A DNA stretch of 64,000 nucleotides from Blastomonas fulva (GTDB lineage Bacteria; Pseudomonadota; Alphaproteobacteria; Sphingomonadales; Sphingomonadaceae). Position 1 is the stretch's first letter; each line of letters begins with the position of its first letter. Below are positions 8,368 through 17,321 of this stretch, one piece after another. The stretch covers positions 1,650,501-1,714,500 of the forward strand of contig NZ_CP020083.1 of assembly GCF_003431825.1 (NCBI RefSeq), in the 5' to 3' direction. A program made the translations under genes and the position numbers. The notes below the pieces were generated by a model. That model was not told where the DNA came from. It searched no databases and saw only the letters and a list, made by a program, of their open reading frames with translations.

Positions 8368-9456
8368 TCAGAGAAAAAAGGATTTGATGTCCGTCGACGA
8401 TGTCACCCCGACATCGTCGAAATGATTGTCCAGCCACTGGGTGGCGCATTCGCGGCCGACATCGCGCAGCTTCTTCATGAAGCCCCAGTCGGGGTTGAGC
8501 TTGCTGGTGACGCCCAGGCTTTCCATGAACACCTCGTCCTGGATCGAGTGGATCAGCATCCGGCGGTGCTTGTCGTCGTTGAGCTGGCCATCGTCGATCA
8601 GATGGGTGACGAAGGCGATCGCGCGCATCTCGCGCATCAGGCTGGAATTGAAGCTGATCTCGTTGATCCGGTTGAGGATGTCCTTGGCGGTCTTGGGGAT
8701 TTCCTCGCGGTTGAGCGGGTTGATGTGGACGATCACGACATCGTTGGTCTCGCTGCCATAGATCAGCGGGAAGATTGCCGGATTGCCCATGTATCCGCCG
8801 TCCCAATAGGCCTCGCCATCGATCTCGATGGTCTGGAACATGAACGGCAGGCAGCCCGATGCCAGCACCTGATCGGGGCCGATCTCATGGTTCTCGAACA
8901 TGCGGACCTTGCCGGTGCGTACATTGGTGGCCGACAGGAAAAGCTTGATCGGGCAGCCCTCGCGCAGCACGCCAAAATCGATGCTGGACTCCAGCACCTG
9001 GCGCAGCGGATTGAAGTTGAATGGGTTGAGCTCATAAGGCGACATCACCCGCGAGAGGATGTCCATCATCAGGAAGGCGGGGCTGAAATCGAGGCTGTGG
9101 TTGCCCATCGCCTTGTCGATCCACGAAGGCTGCAGCGGCCCCTTGGCGCCTTCGTCGCTGATTTTCTTCCAGAATTTCTCGAGCTCTTCGCGCGCCCCGT
9201 CGGCCCCGCCGATGGTAAGGCCATAGCCCAGCACCGTGGCGTTCATCGCGCCCGCGCTGGTCGCGCTCACCGCATCGAATTTCAGCCGGCCATCCTCGAG
9301 CAGCCGGTCGAGCACGCCCCAGGCAAAGGCCCCGTGCGCACCGCCGCCCTGCAACGCCAGATTGACCGGCTTGCTGTTAGCGGCTGCAACATATTTGACA
9401 TTTTCGGATTTCGCATCCGCAGCATCGGCCGCAGACGACGGGCTAGCCTTGGCCAT
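8368..9456 (-). CDS. patatin-like phospholipase family protein
   Basis: A 362-residue serine hydrolase of the patatin fold. The oxyanion loop is LQGGGAHGAF at about residues 35-44, the nucleophile elbow is SATSAGAMNA, where Ser-Ala-Gly matches GxSxG except that the first Gly is Ala, and the catalytic Asp is in WDGGYMGNP. The first 30 residues are Ala/Ser/Asp-rich and probably disordered; no clear signal peptide is present. Proteins of this group sit beside 3-hydroxybutyrate dehydrogenase in many sphingomonads, which suggests work at PHB granules or on acyl lipids. That link is inferred from context. It heads the operon with the two ADC genes. Confidence 0.88.
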   Translation of the reverse strand: MAKASPSSAADAADAKSENVKYVAAANSKPVNLALQGGGAHGAFAWGVLDRLLEDGRLKFDAVSATSAGAMNATVLGYGLTIGGADGAREELEKFWKKISDEGAKGPLQPSWIDKAMGNHSLDFSPAFLMMDILSRVMSPYELNPFNFNPLRQVLESSIDFGVLREGCPIKLFLSATNVRTGKVRMFENHEIGPDQVLASGCLPFMFQTIEIDGEAYWDGGYMGNPAIFPLIYGSETNDVVIVHINPLNREEIPKTAKDILNRINEISFNSSLMREMRAIAFVTHLIDDGQLNDDKHRRMLIHSIQDEVFMESLGVTSKLNPDWGFMKKLRDVGRECATQWLDNHFDDVGVTSSTDIKSFFL

Positions 9457-9606
9457 CGCATTTCCCCCAGAAACTGATGCGAAACCCGTCTTTTTCCGTT
9501 GGAACGTAGGGGTAACTCACGTTAGACGAGTCGGCAAGAGTGATTCGCTGCACCTGCGAACAAAGCTCCGGGCCGCGTTGTGCAACTGCTCTGAAGGGGA
9601 TCTGAA

Positions 9607-10389
9607 ATGCTTAAGGGACTGAATGCCATCGTCACCGGCTCGACCAGCGGAATCGGGCTGGGCATTGCCAATGTTCTGGCGTCCAAGGGCGCCAATCTGG
9701 TCATCACCGGTTTCGGCGATGCCGATGCGATCGAGAAGGAACGCGCAGGCCTGGCCGCCAAATACGGCGTCGAGGTCGTCTACAGCAATGCCGACATGTC
9801 CAAGCCCGATGATGTCAAGGCGATGGTCGAACTGTGCGTCGAAAAGCTCGGCTCGGTCGACATCCTGGTCAACAACGCCGGCATCCAGCACACCGACGCG
9901 GTCGAGGACTTTCCGGCGGACAAGTGGCATCAAGTGATCGCGATCAACCTGTCGGGTATCTTCTTCGCCATCCAGGCCGCGCTGCCGCACATGAAGGCAA
10001 AGGGCTTCGGCAGGATCATCAACATCGGATCGGTCCACGGCCTGATCGCCAGCAAGCACAAGGCGGCCTATGTCGCTGCCAAGCACGGCGTGGTCGGCCT
10101 AAGCAAGGTCGTTGCGCTCGAGAACGCCGGCACCGGTATCACGTCGAACACCATCTGCCCCGGCTGGGTCCACACGCCTTTGGTGCAGAAGCAGATCGAG
10201 GCGATGGCCGCCGATCAGGGCATCAGCGTGGAAGCCGCAACCGAAAAGCTGCTGATCGAAAAGCAGCCCAGCAAGCAGTTCGCCACCCCCGAACAGATGG
10301 GCGAACTCGCCGCGTTCCTCTCGAGCGAGGCAGCAGCGCAAATCACCGGCACCGCGATCCCCGTGGATGGCGGCTGGACCGCGCAGTAA
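9607..10389 (+). CDS. bdhA: D-3-hydroxybutyrate dehydrogenase
   Basis: A 260-residue classical SDR. It has the NAD-binding TGSTSGIG near residue 10, NNAG at about 90, the active Ser in IGSVHGLIAS and the Tyr/Lys pair in YVAAKHG. The HTDAVEDFPADKWHQVIAINLSG region and the QFATPEQMGELAAFL tail are characteristic of bacterial 3-hydroxybutyrate dehydrogenases. It interconverts D-3-hydroxybutyrate and acetoacetate with NAD in the cytosol. A GAAGGGG Shine-Dalgarno sequence sits eight bases before the ATG. It is divergent from the patatin/ADC operon, and the two units together form a PHB/ketone-body module. Confidence 0.95.
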   Translation: MLKGLNAIVTGSTSGIGLGIANVLASKGANLVITGFGDADAIEKERAGLAAKYGVEVVYSNADMSKPDDVKAMVELCVEKLGSVDILVNNAGIQHTDAVEDFPADKWHQVIAINLSGIFFAIQAALPHMKAKGFGRIINIGSVHGLIASKHKAAYVAAKHGVVGLSKVVALENAGTGITSNTICPGWVHTPLVQKQIEAMAADQGISVEAATEKLLIEKQPSKQFATPEQMGELAAFLSSEAAAQITGTAIPVDGGWTAQ

Positions 10390-10400
10390 TGCGATGACGG

Positions 10401-10423
10401 CAGCGGGGCGGGGGGCTCCGCTG
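10401..10423 (+). terminator. weak hairpin after bdhA
   Basis: CAGCGGGGC and GCTCCGCTG form a 9-bp stem with one mismatch just past the bdhA stop, followed by CTGTTAAAA. It lies between convergent genes. The T-run is poor, so it is only a possible terminator. Confidence 0.35.
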
Positions 10424-10470
10424 CTGTTAAAATATCGGAAAATCGAAACGGCGGGGCGATAGCTCCACTG

Positions 10471-11832
10471 TTAGAGTCCTTTGCGGTTCAGCAGGTCGAC
10501 AACCCTGGGCCACCCTTGCTTTCTGGCCCAGCGGCTCAAGGTCATCCCATCGCCTGGCCGGACCGCGGTTAGGTCCGCGCCGTGAGCAATCAGGACCATC
10601 GCTACCGTGTCCTCAGATACACTGAACAGGATATGCTCGCCCTCATTGTCTTTGAAATTGGGGTCGGCTCCGGCGCTTATCAGCATCTGCGCGATCACAG
10701 GGTCATCGACCGCCCACAATATGCTTTGAGGATAACCGTATCGAGAGTGCGTTATACTTGCTCCGGCGTTCAAGAGCAGACCTACAACCGTCCTGCGCTT
10801 TTCGGCCCCGAAATCGTGATCATTGACCAGCCCTCCATTAGCGGCCTCAAACAATGGGGGATCGGGGCGGCTGGAAGCTTCGGCCAAGCCACGCGGATCT
10901 GCTCCAACTGCCAGCAACTGCCTTACAAGTCTGACATCTGCGTTTGCCGCGGCGATGGCCAGCAACTCGGTGGCTTTGCGCTGGCCAAGCTCCTTAAGCC
11001 TCGGATCACGAGCCAACAACCGGAACGCGCTGTGGTGACCGACTGTGACAGCCGCAAACACGGCGTCAGCATATGCCTCGTTGGACCCGGCGGCACCGTT
11101 TTCCAGCAACCATGAGGCTGCTTTCTTGCTACCTGCGTAGGTTGCAGACCTGAAAGGGCTTGGACCATTTTCTATATTTACGGGCGCACCCAGTGCTTTG
11201 AGCCTAGCCATTGTGGTGACATCGTCTCGCTCGGCGGCTGCATCCATGAGTTCCAACCCGATCGTCCCCGTAAAGTCAGTGCCTTTAGCTTCCAGCATTG
11301 TTACAACCTCAGGCGTGCCTTTGATCCAGCGTTCTGTTCCGGCCGCAGTGTCGATGGCATCTTCGATCCGGGTAACGCTTGCCGGCATGCCGACACTTTC
11401 GACAGCATAATCCACGACCGTTTTTTTGCCGTTTCCGGTGTCGATCGAGACGATGTAGGTCGGATTGTCTGTGATTTCGGACTGGTATTCGTCCTTCAGG
11501 TTGAAGAAGTCTGCGCCTTTGAATTGGTCAATAAGGGCATCGACCTGTTCTGCTGCTAAGCTGGTGCGGTAACGGCCCGCTACCCTAACGCCGGTCTGGG
11601 TCGAATAGTCCTTCCCTTCCCCGAGACCCATTTCTGCTGAGTTGGGACCAGTATCGAAAACAACATTGCCACCGCCGTCGATCCTCACTTCGTAGGCCGG
11701 GCACGAACCGAAACACCCCGACCGCGACAAAGTGATTTGGAGCTTGCTCCTGTCGATTTCAGGAAATGGCTTTTGATCTGGGCCACACGCGCCGGACATC
11801 GCGGTCAATGTGACCAGAAGCAGTAAGCGCAT
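10471..11832 (-). CDS. secreted DUF6438 and ankyrin-repeat protein
   Basis: A 453-residue protein. I start it at MRLLLLVTLTAMSGACGPD, a signal peptide ending in a Cys that could be lipidated, although the -3 residue is Ser rather than the usual Leu. Residues about 28-150 carry the ITLSRSGCFGSCPAYEVRI pattern of DUF6438. The rest is a set of degenerate ankyrin repeats (for example ALGAPVNIENGPSP and LLNAGASITHS), ending WARKQGWPRVVDLLNRKGL. Ankyrin arrays bind proteins; the likely location is the periplasm or outer membrane. Codon use is less GC-biased than that of its neighbours, which may mean it was acquired. No partner gene is evident. Confidence 0.8.
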   Translation of the reverse strand: MRLLLLVTLTAMSGACGPDQKPFPEIDRSKLQITLSRSGCFGSCPAYEVRIDGGGNVVFDTGPNSAEMGLGEGKDYSTQTGVRVAGRYRTSLAAEQVDALIDQFKGADFFNLKDEYQSEITDNPTYIVSIDTGNGKKTVVDYAVESVGMPASVTRIEDAIDTAAGTERWIKGTPEVVTMLEAKGTDFTGTIGLELMDAAAERDDVTTMARLKALGAPVNIENGPSPFRSATYAGSKKAASWLLENGAAGSNEAYADAVFAAVTVGHHSAFRLLARDPRLKELGQRKATELLAIAAANADVRLVRQLLAVGADPRGLAEASSRPDPPLFEAANGGLVNDHDFGAEKRRTVVGLLLNAGASITHSRYGYPQSILWAVDDPVIAQMLISAGADPNFKDNEGEHILFSVSEDTVAMVLIAHGADLTAVRPGDGMTLSRWARKQGWPRVVDLLNRKGL

Positions 11833-11899
11833 GATGAAATTGTATGGCACTGACAGTCTGTATGCTAAATCGCTCGTTGTTTGCATGTCTGATAAATTC

Positions 11900-13411
11900 T
11901 CAACCCACCGGTGCCCGTCTGCGGTAGCTCAGTGCCTCTGCGACATGCACCCGGCCCACTGTCTGTGCGCCGCTCAGATCCGCGATCGTGCGGGCGACCC
12001 TCAAAACTCGTGTATAGCCGCGCGCAGATAGACGCATCGCCTCTGCCGCTCTTGCCAGCAGCTGCCTTGCCGGCTCATCCGGCGTGGCGAAGCGTTCCAG
12101 CGCTTCTCCGTCGATCTCGGCGTTGGTGCGGGCCTTGATGTCGGCGTAGCGCGCGGTCTGGAGGGCGCGGGCGGCGGCGACTCTGGCGGCGACCTCGGCC
12201 GAGCCTTCGGCGGGCGGGGGCAGGGTCAGGTCGGCGGCGGTGACGGCCTCGACCTCGACATGCAGGTCGATACGGTCGAGCAGCGGGCCGGATACCTTGG
12301 CCTGATAGTCCGCCGCGCATCTGGGCGCGCGCGAGCAGCCGAGCGCGGGGTCGCCCAGATGCCCGCAGCGGCACGGGTTCATCGCCGCGATCATCTGCAC
12401 CCGCGCCGGAAAGGTCACATGCGCATTGGCGCGCGCGACGCTGACCTCGCCGGTCTCGAGCGGCTGGCGCAGCGAATCGAGCACAGTGCGCTGGAATTCG
12501 GGCAGTTCGTCGAGGAACAATACGCCCAGATGCGCCATGCTCACCTCGCCCGGGCGCACTTTCAGCCCGCCGCCGACGAGCGCCGCCATCGAGGCGCTAT
12601 GGTGGGGTGCGCGGAACGGACGCGCGCGGCTGATCCGGCCATCGGTGAGCGTGCCCGCGACGCTCGCCACCATCGAGACTTCGAGCGCCTCCTCCGGCGT
12701 CAGCGGCGGCAATATGCCCGGAAGGCACGAAGCCATCAGCGACTTGCCCGCGCCCGGCGGCCCGGTCATCACCATGTTGTGCCCCCCGGCAGCCGCGATC
12801 TCGAGCGCACGCTTGGCGGTCTCCTGGCCCTTGACCTGCTTGAGATCGGCGCCGCGCACCGGCTCCTCGGCGATCCCGGGCCGGGGCGGGCTCAATCGTC
12901 CATTGCCCTTCAGATGGTTGAGCAAAGTGAGCAGGTCGGGTGCGGCAATGACATCGATGCCGCCCGCCCAGGCGGCCTCCGCGCCCTGCGCAGCCGGGCA
13001 GATCAGCCCTCTTCCGGTTGCCGACGCATGCAAGGCTGCGAGCAGCACGCCGGGCGAGGCGGCGATCCGCCCGTCGAGCGCGAGTTCGCCCACCGCGACA
13101 TACTCGCTCGCCAGTTCGGCATCGATGATCCCCATCGCCGCGAGCAGCGCCAGCGCGATCGGCAGGTCGTAATGCGAACCTTCCTTGGGAAGATCAGCCG
13201 GCGAGAGGTTGACGGTGATGCGCTTGGGCGGAAGCGACAGACCCAGCGAGGCGATCGCCGCGCGCACCCGTTCGCGGCTTTCGCCCACCGCCTTGTCGGG
13301 CAGGCCGACCACAGCGATGCCCTTTTGCACGCCGGGCGAAATCTGCACCTGCGCCTCGACGCTGCGCGCCTCGAGCCCCAGATACGCAACGGTCTGGACG
13401 ATGGCGACCAT
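11900..13411 (-). CDS. comM: YifB/ComM family Mg-chelatase-like AAA+ ATPase
   Basis: A 503-residue protein with three parts: an N-terminal Lon-protease-like fold domain (VGLPDKAVGESRERVRAAI), a central AAA+ module with Walker A GPPGAGKS and a LFLDELPEF Walker B, and a C-terminal Mg-chelatase domain with RARFS-like ARGYTRVLRVARTIADL. ComM is a branch-migration helicase that promotes integration of incoming DNA during natural transformation. The length and domain order are normal. No other competence gene is in the window. It stands between the ankyrin protein and the HxlR regulator without clear operon partners. Confidence 0.93.
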   Translation of the reverse strand: MVAIVQTVAYLGLEARSVEAQVQISPGVQKGIAVVGLPDKAVGESRERVRAAIASLGLSLPPKRITVNLSPADLPKEGSHYDLPIALALLAAMGIIDAELASEYVAVGELALDGRIAASPGVLLAALHASATGRGLICPAAQGAEAAWAGGIDVIAAPDLLTLLNHLKGNGRLSPPRPGIAEEPVRGADLKQVKGQETAKRALEIAAAGGHNMVMTGPPGAGKSLMASCLPGILPPLTPEEALEVSMVASVAGTLTDGRISRARPFRAPHHSASMAALVGGGLKVRPGEVSMAHLGVLFLDELPEFQRTVLDSLRQPLETGEVSVARANAHVTFPARVQMIAAMNPCRCGHLGDPALGCSRAPRCAADYQAKVSGPLLDRIDLHVEVEAVTAADLTLPPPAEGSAEVAARVAAARALQTARYADIKARTNAEIDGEALERFATPDEPARQLLARAAEAMRLSARGYTRVLRVARTIADLSGAQTVGRVHVAEALSYRRRAPVG

Positions 13412-13486
13412 CCCTGCCCCCTGTTTGTTCCGCGCAGAGACTGACGCGTCCGACCTGATGAGTCGAGGGCAATTCGCGAGTTTGCG

Positions 13487-14155
13487 TCATTCTGGAGGCA
13501 ATTGCACCCGCTCGGGCAGCGGAAACAGCGTGCAGAAGCGCGCGATTAATGCGGGGTCGCCCTGCGCGGTCAGCAGCCCCTGCTTAGCCAGCGCCTCCAG
13601 CGGCACCCCGCCATAGACCGCGCCGGCCAGCGCATGGGGGGTTCCGGCAAAGACGATGTCGCACCGCTCGGGCTCGCCGCGCGCAATCGCGATCCCGCGC
13701 GCGGTCAGGTGGCCGACATAGGCCATGTCGCCGAAGACGAAGCCGACGCGCAGGTCGAGATCGCCGACGCGGGCACTGTCCAGCATCGTGCGGAACGAGA
13801 GCATGATCGACACCCCGCTGATCGGCAGCGTCGGATCGTGCCAGGGCGATCGCGCCGCCCAGCGGCCCAGCATCTGGACCAGCGGCTCGGCCTCATAGCC
13901 CCAGGGGGTCAGTTCATAGACCTGTGCGGAGGCCGGCGGCGGCAGGCGGCGGCGGGCGACCAGCAATTTGGCTTCAAGCCCCTCGAGCCGCTGGGTCAGC
14001 ACATTGGCGCTGATCCCGGGCAGGTCTGCGCGCAGTTCGCTGAACCGTCGCGGGCCGAGCATCAGTTCGCGCATCACCAGCAGAGCCCAGCGTTCTCCAA
14101 TCAATTCAAGCCCATGCGCCGTTCCACAGGCATCGTCGTATAGCCGTCTGGCCAA
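13487..14155 (-). CDS. HxlR family transcriptional regulator
   Basis: A 222-residue regulator. Residues 1-95 are the HxlR winged helix (CGTAHGLELIGERWALLVMRELMLGPRRFSELRADLPGISANVLTQRL in segments). An extra C-terminal domain of about 110 residues (GVSIMLSFRTMLDSARVGDLDLRVG) looks like an SCP2/sterol-carrier-type ligand pocket, as in longer HxlR proteins. It is divergent from a seven-gene VOC/GST operon. An AT-rich 17-bp inverted repeat lies just upstream of its start (14171-14187), so control of both itself and that operon is likely. The inducer is unknown. Confidence 0.88.
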   Translation of the reverse strand: MARRLYDDACGTAHGLELIGERWALLVMRELMLGPRRFSELRADLPGISANVLTQRLEGLEAKLLVARRRLPPPASAQVYELTPWGYEAEPLVQMLGRWAARSPWHDPTLPISGVSIMLSFRTMLDSARVGDLDLRVGFVFGDMAYVGHLTARGIAIARGEPERCDIVFAGTPHALAGAVYGGVPLEALAKQGLLTAQGDPALIARFCTLFPLPERVQLPPE

Positions 14156-14170
14156 AAAATGCTCCTTCGA

Positions 14171-14187
14171 AGTTATAAATAATAACT
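14171..14187. promoter_or_regulatory. candidate HxlR operator
   Basis: AGTTAT and ATAACT form a perfect inverted repeat around a 5-base AAATA spacer. It sits 16 bp upstream of the HxlR start and about 90 bp before the divergent VOC gene, in the only AT-rich stretch nearby. It is a plausible operator for the regulator encoded beside it. Confidence 0.5.
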
Positions 14188-14278
14188 AAACAGTTGCTTT
14201 TGATAACATGGCTGGCGACACTCGGCAACAACAGGTCCGAGTCGCACAGCAAGCGGCGGGCTGCGAGAGGGTGAACCG

Positions 14279-14764
14279 ATGAGCAAGATTGCACCGTGTC
14301 TGTGGTTCGATGGAGTGTCTGAGCTTGCGGCGCGGCATTATGTGGCGGTGGTGCCGGACAGCCGCATCGACCGGATCGTGCATGCACCGGCGGACAATCC
14401 CTCGACCGCCGAGGGAGCGGTGCTGCTGGTCGAGTTCACCTTGGCGGGGCAGGGCTTTGTCGCGCTCAACGGTGGCCCCGGCAACCCGCACACCGACGCA
14501 ATTTCGTTCCAGATCTATACCGACGACCAGGCTGAAACAGACCGCATCTGGGCAGCCATGATCGCAGACGGCGGGGCGGAGATCGCCTGCAGTTGGTGCC
14601 GCGACCGCTGGGGCGTGCGCTGGCAGATCGTGCCCAGGCGGATGATGCAGCTGCTGGCCGATCCTGACCCCGGCCGGGCCGCACGCGCGTTCGCAGCGAT
14701 GTCGGCGATGGTCAAGATCGACATCGCCGCGATCGAGGCGGCAGCCGAAGGGCGGGGCGCCTGA
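14279..14764 (+). CDS. VOC family protein, PhnB/YjdN-like
   Basis: A 161-residue protein of the vicinal-oxygen-chelate superfamily, PhnB type: it opens SKIAPCLWFDGVSELAARHYV, has a middle AISFQIYTDDQAETDRIWAAM and the characteristic CSWCRDRWGVRWQIVPRRM. The related group is often labelled 3-demethylubiquinone methyltransferase-like, but the metal-binding residues vary and no enzyme activity is established. It is the first gene of a run of seven that encode small glutathione- or VOC-type proteins. Three bases separate its stop from the next start. Confidence 0.85.
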   Translation: MSKIAPCLWFDGVSELAARHYVAVVPDSRIDRIVHAPADNPSTAEGAVLLVEFTLAGQGFVALNGGPGNPHTDAISFQIYTDDQAETDRIWAAMIADGGAEIACSWCRDRWGVRWQIVPRRMMQLLADPDPGRAARAFAAMSAMVKIDIAAIEAAAEGRGA

Positions 14765-14766
14765 TC

Positions 14767-15456
14767 ATGGCTGTCGATCCGCAAGCCAGCCTGGTGATCA
14801 CCGCGTTCGACTGGGTGCCCGATTTCGCGCGCGGTTTCGTCCGCGATCTGCGCCCCCGCTGGGCGTGTGAAGAGATCGGCCTCGCTTATGCCGAACGGCT
14901 GATCAGCGCGGTCAAACGGCCCGCCGAGCATTTTCGTGACCAGCCATGGGGGCAGGTGCCGGTGATCGACGACGCAGGCATCCGGCTGTTCGAATCGGGT
15001 GCGATCCTGCTGCATCTGGGAGAGAGGCACCCCGATCTGCTGCCGGTCGATCCGCAGCTGCGCGCCGATACCCTGTCCTGGCTGTTTGCGGCGTTCAACA
15101 GCGTAGAGCCGATGATGTTCGAGCTCGGCACCGTCACCCTGTTCGCCGCAGGTGAGCCTTGGGCCGAGCTCAGGCGACCATCGCTGATGGCGTTTATCGG
15201 CGGTCGGCTCGACAGGCTGGCCACCGCTCTGGGGGACCGAGAATGGCTGACGGGCCAGTTCAGTATCGCCGATATCGCGATGGTGACGGTACTGCGCGAG
15301 GCGCAGGATACCGACCTGCTGACCGAACGTCCGGTGCTCGCCGCCTATCTGGCGCGCGCCACAGCGCGCCCAGCCTTTGGCCGCGCGCTCGCGGCGCAAT
15401 TGGCCGCCTTCGGCGACGGACCCCCATCGCCAACACAGCACGGAGAGACCCCATGA
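14767..15456 (+). CDS. glutathione S-transferase family protein
   Basis: A 229-residue GST. The N-terminal thioredoxin-like domain contains the cis-proline and Glu-Ser glutathione motif (WGQVPVIDDAGIRLFESGAIL). The helical C-terminal domain has the SIADIAMVTVLRE N-capping region. An unusual short N-terminal extension (ITAFDWVPDFARGFVRDLRPRW) precedes the CEEIGL helix. It is cytosolic and likely conjugates or reduces small electrophiles. Its stop overlaps the start of the DUF1428 gene (ATGA at 15453-15456), so the operon is translationally coupled here. Confidence 0.9.
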   Translation: MAVDPQASLVITAFDWVPDFARGFVRDLRPRWACEEIGLAYAERLISAVKRPAEHFRDQPWGQVPVIDDAGIRLFESGAILLHLGERHPDLLPVDPQLRADTLSWLFAAFNSVEPMMFELGTVTLFAAGEPWAELRRPSLMAFIGGRLDRLATALGDREWLTGQFSIADIAMVTVLREAQDTDLLTERPVLAAYLARATARPAFGRALAAQLAAFGDGPPSPTQHGETP

Positions 15457-15836
15457 CCTATATCGATGGCTTTGTGATCGCTTGCCCCACCGCTAACCGC
15501 GATGCGTTCATCGCGCACGCGCGCATGGGCGATGCGGTGTTTATCGAGCTGGGCGCACTGCGCGTGGTCGAATGCTGGGGCGACGACGTTCCCGACGGTC
15601 ACACCACCGACTTCCGCCGTGCGGTAAAGGCCGAGAGCGACGAGAGCGTGCTGTTCAGCTGGATCGAATGGCCCGACAAGGCGACGCGCGACGCTGCCAT
15701 GGCGCGGATGACCGAGATGATGACCGATCCCGCCAAGGCCGACCCGCGCATGGACCCGGCCAAGAACCCGATGCCGTTCGATGGCAAGCGCCTGATCTTC
15801 GGCGGTTTCGTCCCCGTCGTCGACATGACCGCCTGA
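15453..15836 (+). CDS. DUF1428 domain protein
   Basis: A 127-residue protein starting MTYIDGFVIACPTANRDAF. The pattern YIDGFV, VVECWGDDVPDGHTTDFRRAV, then FSWIEWPDK and the ending MPFDGKRLIFGGFVPVVD are hallmarks of DUF1428, a ferredoxin-like dimeric alpha-beta barrel family of unknown function. It overlaps the preceding GST by four bases and is followed by a VOC protein 12 bp on. Its place in a detoxification-type operon suggests a role with small organic molecules, but no activity is known for the family. Confidence 0.9.
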   Translation: MTYIDGFVIACPTANRDAFIAHARMGDAVFIELGALRVVECWGDDVPDGHTTDFRRAVKAESDESVLFSWIEWPDKATRDAAMARMTEMMTDPAKADPRMDPAKNPMPFDGKRLIFGGFVPVVDMTA

Positions 15837-15848
15837 AGGAGCCCAGCC

Positions 15849-16640
15849 ATGACCAATCCGCATGGAGAGTTCGTCTGGTACGAGCTGATGACCCCCGACA
15901 TCGAGGGGGCGAGCGCCTTTTATGGCGCGCTTCTGGGGTGGACCTTCGCAGCGTCGAGCCAGCCCGATATGGACTACCGCTTCTTTTCCGCCGGCAGCGA
16001 GCAGATTGGCGGCTTTCTGGCGCTGACGCCCGCAATGCAGCAGGGCGGAGCGCAGCCCGGCTGGCTCGGTTACATCGCGGTCGACGACATCGATGCGGCG
16101 ATCGGCGCGATCACGGCAACGGGCGGCGCGTTGCACATGGGCCCGCAGCACATTCCCGGCACCGGGCGCTTCGCGCTGGTCGCCGATCCTCAGGGCGTCG
16201 TGTTCTACATCATGCAGGACACATCGGGCGAAACCAGCCAGGCCTTCGCCGCTGACATGCCGCGCGTCGGCCATTGCGCGTGGAACGAGCTCGCTACCAC
16301 CGATCAGGCGGGCGCGATGGCGTTCTACACGCAGACCTTTGGCTGGGTGAAGGACGGCGAGATGGATATGGGCGCGATGGGGTCGTATGAATTTATCCGC
16401 CACGGCAGCGTCATCGGCGCGATGATGACCAAGCCACCCGAAATGCCTTTCGCCTGCTGGTCCTGTTACTTCCGGGTCGCCGATATCGACGCTGCTGCGG
16501 CGACCGCCAGCGCGAAAGGAGGGCACGTGCTTTTCGGCCCCTCGGAAGTGCCCGGCGGCGATTTCATCATCACCGGGATCGATCCGCAAGGTGCGCCCTT
16601 CTCGCTCGTGGGGCAGCGCAACCAGGCGACCGCAGCGTGA
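15849..16640 (+). CDS. two-domain VOC family protein
   Basis: A 263-residue protein with two glyoxalase/bleomycin-resistance-like modules. The first starts HGEFVWYELMTPDIEGASAFYGALLGW and the second VGHCAWNELATTDQAGAMAFYTQTFGW. This tandem form resembles proteins of the hydroxylase/glyoxalase group seen in actinobacteria and sphingomonads; the substrate is not known. A Shine-Dalgarno AAGGAG precedes the ATG. Its last bases overlap the GTG start of the next GST, so it is coupled to it. Confidence 0.88.
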   Translation: MTNPHGEFVWYELMTPDIEGASAFYGALLGWTFAASSQPDMDYRFFSAGSEQIGGFLALTPAMQQGGAQPGWLGYIAVDDIDAAIGAITATGGALHMGPQHIPGTGRFALVADPQGVVFYIMQDTSGETSQAFAADMPRVGHCAWNELATTDQAGAMAFYTQTFGWVKDGEMDMGAMGSYEFIRHGSVIGAMMTKPPEMPFACWSCYFRVADIDAAAATASAKGGHVLFGPSEVPGGDFIITGIDPQGAPFSLVGQRNQATAA

Positions 16641-17296
16641 CCATCGAGCTTTTTGCGCACCCGTTCTCGTCCTATTGCCAGAAGGTGCTGGTGGCCCTTT
16701 ACGAGAACGCGACGCCATTCACCTTGCGGATGCTCGGCCCGGTCCATCCCGACAATGGTGCTGCGCTGGCTGCGCTCTGGCCGCTGGGCAAGTTTCCGTT
16801 GCTGCGCGAGGGCGATCGCGTCGTGATGGAAGCGAGCACGATCATCGAATATCTCGGCATCGCCCACCCCGGCACCACCCCGCTGATCCCCGCCGATCCG
16901 GCTGCGGCGCTGCAGGTGCGGATGATGGACCGCATCTTCGACAATTATGTCATGACCCCGCAGCAGAAGGTTGTCTCCGATGCGATGCGCGCTGCCGATG
17001 CCCGCGATCCTGCCGGGCTGGCCGATGCCAGGGCGATGCTCGATGAAATATATCGCTGGCTCGACGCCAGAATGCAGGACCGGGTCTGGGCTGCCGGTGA
17101 TGCCTTTACCCTTGCCGATTGCGGCGCGGCGCCGGCCCTGTTCTATGCTGACTGGTCGCACCAGATCCCCGCCGGGCTGCAGGCGCTGCATGCCTATCGG
17201 GCGCGGCTGCTGGCGCGGCCCTCGTTTGCCCGCGCGGTGGACGAAGCGCGGCCGTATCGACCGCTGTTTCCGCTCGGTGCGCCCGAGCGCGACTGA
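16637..17296 (+). CDS. glutathione S-transferase family protein (second in operon)
   Basis: A 219-residue GST starting with GTG that overlaps the preceding stop (GTGA, 16637-16640). The thioredoxin-like domain begins TIELFAHPFSSYCQKVLVALYEN, carrying Ser-Ser-Tyr-Cys in the glutathione site, and continues with FPLLREGDRVVMEASTIIEYL. The helical domain has FTLADCGAAPALFYADW. It differs clearly from the first GST in the operon, so the two are not a recent duplication. The family acts in the cytosol on electrophiles; the presence of two GSTs with three VOC modules hints at one pathway for a reactive compound. Confidence 0.9.
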   Translation: MTIELFAHPFSSYCQKVLVALYENATPFTLRMLGPVHPDNGAALAALWPLGKFPLLREGDRVVMEASTIIEYLGIAHPGTTPLIPADPAAALQVRMMDRIFDNYVMTPQQKVVSDAMRAADARDPAGLADARAMLDEIYRWLDARMQDRVWAAGDAFTLADCGAAPALFYADWSHQIPAGLQALHAYRARLLARPSFARAVDEARPYRPLFPLGAPERD

Positions 17297-17321
17297 GCCT
17301 TTCTGCTGGAGAAACCCGTTC

